64,000 bases of DNA from Oscillospiraceae bacterium (GTDB lineage: Bacteria; Bacillota; Clostridia; Oscillospirales; Oscillospiraceae), in assembly GCA_017535635.1 (NCBI GenBank), contig JAFXTU010000022.1, forward strand, positions 62,001 through 126,000. Reading direction: 5' to 3'. The notes below the pieces were generated by a model. The model had not been told where the DNA came from. It searched no databases and saw only the letters and a list, made by a program, of their open reading frames with translations. Shown here piece after piece: positions 40,584 to 47,798 of the stretch; position 1 is the stretch's first letter; every line of letters begins with the position of its first letter. The translations under genes were made by a program, and so were the position numbers.

Positions 40584-40630
40584 GGCTCCCTCTTTGAGGG
40601 AGCTGTCAGCGAAGCTGACTGAAGGAGTCC
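40584..40630 (+). repeat. GGCTCCCTC-family repeat, plus-orientation copy
   Basis: GGCTCCCTCTTTGAGGGAGC, then TGTCAGC-GAA-GCTGACTG and AAGGAGTCC; near-identical to the inverse of 38209-38264. Such elements are, from memory, abundant between genes in Oscillospiraceae. Confidence 0.85.
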
Positions 40631-40789
40631 TCCGACGACAGAGTGCTCTCCTCAGCGCGATTTTCATCCTCTATGAATATAGACGCTCCGGAAGCCCAAA
40701 AACGGACAGCTTCCGACTAAAAAAAATGTATTTCTGCGATTTCACCAAAAAGCGAGTTCAAATCTATGCAAACTGACCATTCTTTCCGT

Positions 40790-42133
40790 TCAGTCCGCAT
40801 ACCTCATCAGGACCTGCGCCAGCTTTCCGATGCGCTCGTAGTTGAGGCTGCGGCAGAGCCAGTCGGTGAAGCGGCCGTATTTCCGGTACAGCAGATTGAA
40901 GAGCCAATAGCCCATGCGCTGCTCCTTCGCCCGGGGTCTGCGGCGGAGGATGTTTTTCAGGCTGTAGACCTGCCGGTACATCCATAGGTAGCCGTCGTAC
41001 AGCTCCTCCGGCGTCATACCCTTAGGCTGAAAAACCACGTGGGCCGTGTTGTACAAACTGAGATCGCCGGTCAGGATCCTCCCCTCCTCTTTCATCCGCT
41101 CATAGAGGACCGTGCCGGGATAGGGGGTGAGGATGTGGGAGGTGACCGTCTCGATCCGGTTTTTCACGATCCACTCCAGGGTGGCGGGGAAGGTCTCCGG
41201 GGTGTCCCCGTCCAGCCCGAAGACAAAACTGGCGTTGACCATGATCCCCCGCCGGTGGATCTCCCGGACCGCCTTCTCATAGTCTTCGATCCGGTTCTGC
41301 CCCTTGTGGACGCTGCGGATGGACTGAGGCCGGATGCTCTCAAAGCCGATGAAGAGGCTCCGGCAGCCGCTGTCCCGCATGAGGTCCAGCAGTTCCCCAT
41401 CCTCTGCCGCGTCCAGGGACACCGCCGCGTTCCACTTCAGCTTCATGGGCCGGATGGTATACAGGAATTCCCTCGTCCAGGCGCGGCTGCCCGCGAAGTT
41501 GTCGTCGATGAAGAGGATGTGCTTCTGCCCGATGGCCCGGATATCCGCCAGAACGTCCTCCATGCGCCGGTTGACGTACCGGTGCTCCCGCCCGCTGTTG
41601 TAGCAGAAGTCGCAGCGGAAGGGACATCCCCGGCTGGTATGCACCACGTTGCAGTAGAGATAGGGCTGCGTCCGGATCAGGTCGTAGGCCGGGGAAACGA
41701 TGTCCTCGGAGCGCAGCGGGCCCTTACAGCGGTATTGTTTCTGCAGCTTCCCCTTCTCCAGGTCCCGCATAATTTCCGGCCAGGTCCCCTCCGCCGCGCC
41801 GATACAGAGCGCGTCGAAGGCGTCCTCCGGGATAGTGTCCGCCGCCGTGGTGACGTGGACGCCACCGGCCACCACCGGGATTCCCCGGCTTCGATAGCCC
41901 CGGGCGATCTCGATGGCCCGGGGCAGCACGTCCACCGTCACGGAGAGGCCCACGAGATCCGGGCTGTCGCTCAGGTCCACGGAGCCGATGTTCTCATTCT
42001 CCACCGTGACCTGATGCTCGCCCCGGATCACGGCGGCCACCGTCAACAGCCCCAGGGGTGGCGCCATGTGCAGCTTCAGGCCCGTATCCATGGGCCGCAT
42101 GCGCATCCGGGGCTGGATCAGCTTGACGGTCAT
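40790..42133 (-). CDS. B12-binding domain radical SAM protein
   Basis: A 447-residue enzyme. Residues 1-150 are a cobalamin-binding-type domain (APPLGLLTVAAVIRGEHQV, PDLVGLSVTVDVLPRA, VVAGGVHVTTAADTIPED). About 165-390 is the radical SAM domain with the cluster motif GCPFRCDFCYN (CxxxCxxC) and the glycine-rich IGFESIRPQSI. A C-terminal helical tail ends the protein. Family members carry out methylations or rearrangements on lipids, antibiotics or cofactors; the substrate is unknown. ATG 42133 overlaps the stop of the Cro-like gene (ATGA), so it is in the same operon as DUF2975 and that regulator. Confidence 0.9.
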   Translation of the reverse strand: MTVKLIQPRMRMRPMDTGLKLHMAPPLGLLTVAAVIRGEHQVTVENENIGSVDLSDSPDLVGLSVTVDVLPRAIEIARGYRSRGIPVVAGGVHVTTAADTIPEDAFDALCIGAAEGTWPEIMRDLEKGKLQKQYRCKGPLRSEDIVSPAYDLIRTQPYLYCNVVHTSRGCPFRCDFCYNSGREHRYVNRRMEDVLADIRAIGQKHILFIDDNFAGSRAWTREFLYTIRPMKLKWNAAVSLDAAEDGELLDLMRDSGCRSLFIGFESIRPQSIRSVHKGQNRIEDYEKAVREIHRRGIMVNASFVFGLDGDTPETFPATLEWIVKNRIETVTSHILTPYPGTVLYERMKEEGRILTGDLSLYNTAHVVFQPKGMTPEELYDGYLWMYRQVYSLKNILRRRPRAKEQRMGYWLFNLLYRKYGRFTDWLCRSLNYERIGKLAQVLMRYAD

Positions 42134-42348
42134 GGCTCCGTTTTCCGATACTCCAGCAGGTCCCCCGGCTGGCAGTCCAGCACCTGGCAGAGCCGGAGCA
42201 GGGTGGAGACCCGGATGGCCTTCGCCTTGCCGGTTTTCAGGATGGACATATTGGTGGGGGTGATCCCCACCTTCTCCGCCAGCTCCGTGAGGCTCATTTT
42301 CCGCCGGGCCAGCATCACGTCGATGTTGAAAACGATCTCGCCGTTCAT
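42130..42348 (-). CDS. Cro/YozG-like helix-turn-helix regulator
   Basis: A 72-residue single-domain regulator with LARRKMSLTELAEKVGI and TPTNMSILKTGKAKAIR as the helix-turn-helix, followed by LLRLCQVLDCQPGDLLEY. It is the small XRE type usually encoded right after a DUF2975 membrane protein, as here. ATG 42348 follows AAGGGGGG. It likely autoregulates the operon through the palindrome at 42893-42935. Confidence 0.92.
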   Translation of the reverse strand: MNGEIVFNIDVMLARRKMSLTELAEKVGITPTNMSILKTGKAKAIRVSTLLRLCQVLDCQPGDLLEYRKTEP

Positions 42349-42361
42349 CCCGCTCCCCCCT

Positions 42362-42841
42362 TCATATCGTCAGGTCGCTCTCTTCCTGGAGAAGCGCGGC
42401 CTTTTGCACCAGGTGGGAGAGGGCGGCGGAGGCCACCGCGATGGCGGCCCCGGCAAAGACCACCAGCAGGGATAGAAGCGTCACCCCCGGATGGCTCAGG
42501 TTCAGAAACAGGAGGACCAGATTCCCCAGGAAGAAAAAGACGGCGTCGAAGCCCGCCAGCCAGGAGATCCACTTGAGATATCGGGCGTTTCTCAGGGAAA
42601 AGGAGGCGTCACGCCCGATGTTCCCGGCGATGCGCCAGCCCAGGACCAGCACCGCCCAGCAGGGCAGCCCCGAAGCCCAGAGGAAGCCCAGCCAGGGCCA
42701 GAAGCGGTTGGAAAACTCCGGATACTGGCTCCGGAGGGAAAGCCCGTAGCCGGGGACCAGGAGAAAATATACGGCCAGGCCGCAAAGGCCCAGGAGGACC
42801 ACCACCAGCCGCAGCCACTTTGCCAGCGCTTTTTGTTCCAT
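42362..42841 (-). CDS. DUF2975 membrane protein
   Basis: A 159-residue protein with four hydrophobic helices (about 8-28, 50-72, 95-118 and 125-147), as typical for DUF2975. The conserved segment between helices 2 and 3 is GRDASFSLRNARYLKWISW. The family has no established function but is nearly always paired with a Cro-like regulator, the gene 13 bp downstream. ATG 42841 follows GGGAGGTGCG and a near-consensus promoter. Confidence 0.9.
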   Translation of the reverse strand: MEQKALAKWLRLVVVLLGLCGLAVYFLLVPGYGLSLRSQYPEFSNRFWPWLGFLWASGLPCWAVLVLGWRIAGNIGRDASFSLRNARYLKWISWLAGFDAVFFFLGNLVLLFLNLSHPGVTLLSLLVVFAGAAIAVASAALSHLVQKAALLQEESDLTI

Positions 42842-42869
42842 AACGCACCTCCCGCGCATTTCTGAGGGC

Positions 42870-42898
42870 AGTATAGCAGGAGCATCCCCGCCTGTCAA
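42870..42898 (-). promoter_or_regulatory. Near-consensus promoter of the DUF2975 operon
   Basis: On minus: TTGACA (42898-42893), 17-bp spacer, TATACT (42875-42870), about 30 bp before the start codon. Confidence 0.85.
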
Positions 42899-42935
42899 CG
42901 ATAATTTATCGTAATTCGATAATATTTCGTTGACA
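42893..42935. promoter_or_regulatory. Palindromic operator of the DUF2975/Cro-like operon
   Basis: TGTCAACGA (42893-42901) and TCGTTGACA (42927-42935) are exact complements. Between them CGATAATTTATCG (42899-42911) is itself a palindrome and another CGATAA follows. The left arm covers the -35 hexamer, so a bound regulator would block the promoter. Confidence 0.65.
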
Positions 42936-42972
42936 AGCGGGGGTTTAGCAACGCCGGGGCGGAATGGGAACC

Positions 42973-44226
42973 CTATTCAAAGCTGTTCTCGTAGATGTCG
43001 AAAAAGCCGCGGATGAAGGCGAGCTCCCCTCTCTCCTCCTCCGTGACCGCCCAGGGGTTCGAGCGGGTGGAAGCCTCATAATACCGTCTGTAGTTCCCAT
43101 AGCCCAGGGGCGGCAGAAGGTTCTGGCGCCGGAGCTTCCCCAGGGTGGAGCCGTACTCCCTGGAGAGCGCTCTCAGGGCCTTGTAGGGGTCCTTGAACAC
43201 GGCCCGGCCGTCTTTGTCGGCCCCGATGGCCAGATCCTCGCTGACGGCCAGGTATTTCGCCGTATCCACCGCTCCCCGGATGTTCCCCTGTCCGGGAACG
43301 TACTCCTGCACCCAGGGATGCCGGATCGTAATGGGGTTCGCGGCGCAGATCACCGTCACGAGGATCACCAGGAGCAGGGCCGCCAGGGTGATCCAGGTGC
43401 GAGGCTTTTTCCAGCGGAGGGCGTTCCAGATGCGCTCTTTTACGCCCGTCTCCCCGAAGGCCAGCGGGCCCAGGGGAAAGCGCCGGGGCGCGGCGAAGGA
43501 GAGGAGAGAGCGGCTGTACTCCCCGGCGCTGCTTCCCTCCTCCGCCAGGACCCTTTCGTCGCAGCTCATCTCCATGTCCCTGCTCAGGAGGAAGAAGGCC
43601 AGCCACACCAGGGGGTTGAACCAGTGGACCGTCAGAAGGAGGAAGGCCAGGAGCTTTATCCACTGGTCTCGCCGCCGGAGGTGGACCCATTCGTGGGCGA
43701 GAACGTAGCGCAGCCGCTCCCCGCTGAGCCCGGCGGGGATATATATTCTGGGACGCCACAGGCCCAGGAGGAAGGGAGCTTCGATCCGGTCCGTCTCATA
43801 GACCCCTTTTTCCAGGCACACCGCGTCGGCCAGCCGCTTTTTCAGCCGCCATAAGGACACGAAGGCGTAGACAAGCAGCGCCGCAGCCCCCAGGCACCAG
43901 AAGACGACGGCGAGGGTCAGGAGTCCTCCGGCCTCTCCCGTACCGCTCTGGGCCGCCGTCCCCGCAGTCGGAAGGGCGGCAAAGCGGGGCAGGTACGTGA
44001 GCTCCGGCCTGCTCCCGCTTCCCCCCGCCGGGGGCCGGAGCTGGAAGAGGCTGAAGGAGGCCCGGAAGCTCACGGGGCAGAGCAGGCGAAAGGCCGGGGC
44101 GGCCCACAGAAGGCAGGACCACTTTCTGGGCGCCCTCCGCAGCGCAAGCCGCGCCAGGAGCACCGCTGCGATCACCACCGAAGCGGAAAGGCTCATATTG
44201 ATGATTTGCAGGAAGATAGTTTCCAT
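42973..44226 (-). CDS. BlaR1/MecR1-type M56 metallopeptidase, short sensor
   Basis: A 417-residue membrane protease-sensor. N-terminal helices (about 8-30, 33-55, 105-127) surround the M56 domain; the zinc motif HEWVH is at residues 178-182 and the third-ligand region is DMEMSCDERVL. A final helix (about 285-305) leads to an external tail of only about 110 residues, with no penicillin-binding sensor domain. The middle of the gene is almost identical at DNA level to the gene upstream, which points to recent duplication. ATG 44226 is preferred over the GTG one codon upstream because GGAGGAG is then nine bases away. It lies seven bases from the upstream gene's stop. Confidence 0.88.
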   Translation of the reverse strand: METIFLQIINMSLSASVVIAAVLLARLALRRAPRKWSCLLWAAPAFRLLCPVSFRASFSLFQLRPPAGGSGSRPELTYLPRFAALPTAGTAAQSGTGEAGGLLTLAVVFWCLGAAALLVYAFVSLWRLKKRLADAVCLEKGVYETDRIEAPFLLGLWRPRIYIPAGLSGERLRYVLAHEWVHLRRRDQWIKLLAFLLLTVHWFNPLVWLAFFLLSRDMEMSCDERVLAEEGSSAGEYSRSLLSFAAPRRFPLGPLAFGETGVKERIWNALRWKKPRTWITLAALLLVILVTVICAANPITIRHPWVQEYVPGQGNIRGAVDTAKYLAVSEDLAIGADKDGRAVFKDPYKALRALSREYGSTLGKLRRQNLLPPLGYGNYRRYYEASTRSNPWAVTEEERGELAFIRGFFDIYENSFE

Positions 44227-44232
44227 CACGAC

Positions 44233-47193
44233 TCACTCCTCCCCCAGCACCCGGATCACCTGCTCCGGCTGTCCGATACCGTACTGTCCGATGACCGTCA
44301 CCCCGTCCTCCAGGTAGACCGGAATGGCGTAGACGTAGTCTCTCCCCTCCGCCTGGGCCTCCCGGGCCAGAGACAGCACCTCTTCGTTATACCGGAGGGC
44401 GTCCTCCGCCGAAGCAGGGGGCCGGAGGCCCATATAGGGATCGTTTTCCGATTCCCGGATATAGCCCACGGTGTCCGGGTCGCGGCTGCCGTCCGGCAGG
44501 AGGATGGCGGTCCCGTCCACCCGGCTCAGGTCCGGGAACATCAGCTCGCCCCCTCTGCCCTCCAGGATGTTGCCGTAGGTCTCCCCGGCTTCGTTCCAGG
44601 GCCAGGGGGAGGCCAGGGTCAGGCTTCGGGCAAGGGCGTCCAGTTCTTCTTCGCTGAGAGCGCCCGTTTCCACCTCCAGGGCCGCGAAGCAGCCCAAATC
44701 CCGATCGTAGCGGAGGATTCCCTCGTTCTGCTTTTCCTCCGCGTTTTCCACAAAGGCGCGCTGGAACGCTGCGGAGCAGTACACCTCCGTCCGGGCGGTC
44801 TCGCCCCATCCGGCGGCGTTCATCACGTCATACTTTTCCCGGACGTCGAAGCGCCAGACGTTCCCCAGGGCGATCTGGCTATAGATGGCCCGGGGATCCT
44901 CCTCCGCTCCCTCGACTTCCGCATAGGCGCCGCAGCCCAGGGCCCCCACGCAGACGCCCCTTTCGTCAAAGAGGTACAAGGGGTCCTCCGGGCCATTGTA
45001 AAGGTAGAGGATGCTCCTCTCCCGGACCGATTCCCGGGAAAGGGAAAGGAGCTGCCAGCCCTCCGGCAGGAGCAGACGGACTTCCAGGGTCTCCCGCGCC
45101 TCCGTCTCCGGGAAGAGGACGGTCCGCTCCCGGAAGCTGCGGGAGGTCAGCTCCGGAAGATCGCCGTTCAGCTCCTCCCTCTCCAAGAAGCTGTCCCAGC
45201 TCAGGAAGCGGGAAGTAAGCCAGTCGCCCGCGTCATATACGGCGAGATAGCGGTCAAGCTCGAAGTTCACCACCCGCTCTTTTCCGTCCAGCTCCATGCC
45301 CCCGGCCCAGGCGATCCGGCGGGGATCCTCCACCGTGAAGGCCACGTCCCAGGCATAGACGTCGAAGAGCCTCCCGCCTTCCACATAGCGGTAGTCCGTC
45401 TTCTCCAGGCGGGTGATCTCATAGCCGGTGAAGCGGCTCAGTTCCTCCGGGTAGGGGGCGTAGTTCTCCACATCCGCCTGGGCCCGCCATTCCAGAAGGT
45501 AGCCGTATTTCTCCCAGGCGTCAGGGTCGATGCTCCCCTCCCAGCGGCGGGGATCCCGCAGGAGGCGGTAGAGCCCTTCATCCTCCAGCCAGACTTCCCG
45601 GAGCTCCCCTTCTCCGTCCTGCCAGCGGATGCGGAGCAGGTTCTCCGTCAGGCCCGCCTGAAGCCAGAGCTGCTCGTCCCTGGAGCTGAAGCTTTCCGGA
45701 CTGCCGGACAGGAATACGTCTGCCGACCAGACGAGGTACAGGTCGTCCGGCTCCGGCATCCGTTCCCGGACGCTGCCCGAAGCCCTGTTCAGGGCCGGGG
45801 CCAGGGTCTCCGGCGTCAGGACCTGAGCGCCGGTGGCGAAGATATTATGAATGTCCTCCGGTTTCAGCGCGGCCAGGAGGGACAAAAGCTCACTGTTGTC
45901 CTCCGCCGCCGGACCGTTGGGGATCAGTGCGGAAAAGCCGGGCAGCTCGGGCCTCTCCTCCCCCGGGGAGCCGGGGTCCTCTCCGGCGGACATATCCACC
46001 AGCACCGCCTCCTCCGGGGAGAAATAGTCCTCTGTATTGCTGCTGAAGCCCGCGGCTTTCCAGGCCTGCTCAAAGGTGATGGGACGGTTGGAGAGATAGA
46101 CGAAGGTGGAATCTGCGGCGGCATTGGGCATCCGCCCGCGAATCTCCAGCCGGTGGGCATAGGAATGGCCCTCCCAGCTCCAACTCCCGTCGCTCATTTT
46201 GTTGTAGGTCTTCATGCTCCCCTGGATCGTTTCCTCTACTGTGGCCTCCTTCGGGGGATCCGCGGCGCAGGCCGCCGTCACGACGATTACCAGGAGAAGG
46301 GCCGCCAGGGTGACCCAGGTCCGGGGCTTTTTCCAGCGGAGGGCATTCCGAATGCGCTCTTTTACGCCCGTCTCCCCGAAAGCCAAGGGTCCCAGGGGAA
46401 AGCGCCGGGGCGCGGCGAAGGAGAGAAGAGAGCGGCTGTACTCCCCTACGCTGCTTCCCTCCTCCGCCAGGACCTTTTCGTCGCAGCTCATCTCCATGTC
46501 CCGGCTCAGGAGGAAGAAGGCCAGCCACACCAGGGGATTGAACCAGTGGACCGTCAGAAGAAGGAAGGCCAGGAGCTTGATCCAATGGTCCCGCCGCCGG
46601 AGGTGGATCCGTTCATGACTGAGGACATAGCGCAGCCGCTCCCCGCTGAGCCCGGCGGGAAGGTAAATGCGGGGACGCCATAGGCCCAAAAGAAAGGGCG
46701 CGTCGATCCGGTCCGTCTCATAGACGTTCCCTTCCAGGAGGACCGCGTCGGCCAGCCGCTCTTTCATCCGCAGCGAGGACACGAAGGCATAGATCACCAG
46801 CGCCGCAGCCCCCAGGCACCAGAGGACGATGGCAATATTGATCAGAGAGACCCCGGTGCTTTGGGCGGCAGCGGCGGGGACCGCCGGCGCTACCGCGGAG
46901 GGGAGAGGCGCCGTCCCGGAACTCTGCACGACGAAGGGCGCGGCGGCGGGCCGGGGGACGTAGGTGAGCTCGGCGGCGCTTTCGCTCCCCCTCGCGGGAG
47001 GCCGCAGCCGGAAGACGCTGAAAAACGCCCGGAAGCTCACGGGGCAGAGCAGCCGAAAGGCCGGGGCGGCCCAAAGGAGATAGGACCATTTCTTCGGAGC
47101 CCGCCGGAGACACAGCCGCGCCAAGATCACCAGGATAATCACCACGGCGGCGGAAAGGCTCATATTCAGGAGCCGGAGAAAGACCGCTTCCAT
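44233..47193 (-). CDS. BlaR-type M56 metallopeptidase with large external sensor region
   Basis: A 986-residue membrane protein. Residues 1-320 are an M56 (BlaR1-type) unit with membrane helices, HERIH (193-197) as HExxH and DMEMSCDEKVLAEE; a helix (about 312-332) then crosses the membrane. The external 650 residues are not a penicillin-binding domain and match nothing I know. They contain stretches such as ITFEQAWKAAGFSSNTEDYF, LYLVWSADVFLSG and WRFDVREKYDVMNAAGW. In BlaR1 systems ligand binding outside activates the protease, which relieves BlaI repression. ATG 47193 starts two bases after the blaI stop. The ligand is unknown. Confidence 0.85.
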   Translation of the reverse strand: MEAVFLRLLNMSLSAAVVIILVILARLCLRRAPKKWSYLLWAAPAFRLLCPVSFRAFFSVFRLRPPARGSESAAELTYVPRPAAAPFVVQSSGTAPLPSAVAPAVPAAAAQSTGVSLINIAIVLWCLGAAALVIYAFVSSLRMKERLADAVLLEGNVYETDRIDAPFLLGLWRPRIYLPAGLSGERLRYVLSHERIHLRRRDHWIKLLAFLLLTVHWFNPLVWLAFFLLSRDMEMSCDEKVLAEEGSSVGEYSRSLLSFAAPRRFPLGPLAFGETGVKERIRNALRWKKPRTWVTLAALLLVIVVTAACAADPPKEATVEETIQGSMKTYNKMSDGSWSWEGHSYAHRLEIRGRMPNAAADSTFVYLSNRPITFEQAWKAAGFSSNTEDYFSPEEAVLVDMSAGEDPGSPGEERPELPGFSALIPNGPAAEDNSELLSLLAALKPEDIHNIFATGAQVLTPETLAPALNRASGSVRERMPEPDDLYLVWSADVFLSGSPESFSSRDEQLWLQAGLTENLLRIRWQDGEGELREVWLEDEGLYRLLRDPRRWEGSIDPDAWEKYGYLLEWRAQADVENYAPYPEELSRFTGYEITRLEKTDYRYVEGGRLFDVYAWDVAFTVEDPRRIAWAGGMELDGKERVVNFELDRYLAVYDAGDWLTSRFLSWDSFLEREELNGDLPELTSRSFRERTVLFPETEARETLEVRLLLPEGWQLLSLSRESVRERSILYLYNGPEDPLYLFDERGVCVGALGCGAYAEVEGAEEDPRAIYSQIALGNVWRFDVREKYDVMNAAGWGETARTEVYCSAAFQRAFVENAEEKQNEGILRYDRDLGCFAALEVETGALSEEELDALARSLTLASPWPWNEAGETYGNILEGRGGELMFPDLSRVDGTAILLPDGSRDPDTVGYIRESENDPYMGLRPPASAEDALRYNEEVLSLAREAQAEGRDYVYAIPVYLEDGVTVIGQYGIGQPEQVIRVLGEE

Positions 47194-47194
47194 C

Positions 47195-47560
47195 CTAGTT
47201 CTCCCGATGCTCGTCGATGAGCCTTTTCAGTTCCTCCGCCTCTTCCTCCGTCAGCTTCCGCCCGCCCCCCAGGAAAGAGGCCAGAAAGATGGGCAGGGAT
47301 CCGCCGAAGGTTTCGTTCACCACCCAGGCGCTTTCGAAGGCCCTGGCCTCTTCCCGGGACAGCAGGGCAGTCACCACAGAGTTTTCATTTTTCACATAGC
47401 CCTTCTCCTCCAGCAGCCGGAGACGGGTATAGGTAGTGGATTTCTTCCAGCCCAGCTTTTCCAGGCATAGCTCCACCAGCTTCCCCGAGGGGACCGGCTC
47501 CGAATCCCAGATGATGTCCAGAAAGCGGGTCTCTCCGTAGCTCAGTCGTTTCGGCTCCAT
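47195..47560 (-). CDS. BlaI/MecI/CopY family repressor
   Basis: A 121-residue winged-helix repressor. YGETRFLDIIWDSEPVPSGKL, KKSTTYTRLRLLEEKGYVKN and ENSVVTALLSREEARAF give the DNA-binding half and wing; the C-terminal LTEEEAEELKRLIDEHRE helix is the dimer and proteolysis-prone part. Known relatives repress their own operon until the partner M56 sensor inactivates them. ATG 47560 follows AGGGAG. Upstream is a 45-bp nested palindrome covering the -10 element. First gene of the three-gene minus-strand operon. Confidence 0.95.
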   Translation of the reverse strand: MEPKRLSYGETRFLDIIWDSEPVPSGKLVELCLEKLGWKKSTTYTRLRLLEEKGYVKNENSVVTALLSREEARAFESAWVVNETFGGSLPIFLASFLGGGRKLTEEEAEELKRLIDEHREN

Positions 47561-47574
47561 AAGCGCAGCTCCCT

Positions 47575-47619
47575 TGGTCTAATTGATTAAACTTATCGCT
47601 AGTTTAATTCATTAGACCA
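47575..47619. promoter_or_regulatory. Nested palindromic operator of the BlaI operon
   Basis: TGGTCTAAT (47575-47583) with ATTAGACCA (47611-47619), and inside them ATTAAACT (47586-47593) with AGTTTAAT (47601-47608), both centred on 47597. The inner right arm contains the -10 hexamer, so repressor binding should block transcription. Confidence 0.85.
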
Positions 47620-47629
47620 GATTTGTCAA
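47601..47629 (-). promoter_or_regulatory. Promoter of the BlaI operon
   Basis: On minus: TTGACA (47629-47624), 17-bp spacer, TAAACT (47606-47601), about 40 bp before ATG. Confidence 0.8.
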
Positions 47630-47755
47630 GTCTTTTTGCCCGCTGCTTGATTCCTTTTTTCACAATGCCGACCCGGGATCGGTTCTGTCAAGCACTTGTC
47701 CGTTGCGTTCGTCCCACCGGCTTCAAAGGTTGCAATCCGGAGGCCAAGATGTTAC

Positions 47756-47761
47756 TATAAT
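47756..47761 (+). promoter_or_regulatory. Possible -10 element of the divergent protease gene
   Basis: A perfect TATAAT 38 bp before ATG 47799. The nearest good -35 (TTGCAA at 47730) is 20 bp away, which is too far, so activation may need a protein. Confidence 0.35.
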
Positions 47762-47798
47762 TGGTATCATCAGGTTATTATGTAGAGGAGGTCCCCCC

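Larger units (their letters stand above)
40487..40789. other. 303-bp gap with repeats and an AT-rich segment
   Basis: No gene is seen here. It contains a degenerate GGCTCCCTC-family copy (40514-40567), a good copy (40584-40630), and from about 40640 to 40790 a stretch clearly richer in A/T than the surroundings, with no recognisable promoter or ORF. Confidence 0.6.

Noticed and set aside
44206-46683. An 825-codon plus-strand frame opposite the large M56 gene
   Set aside because: Antisense shadow; its two halves only mirror the duplicated protease core.
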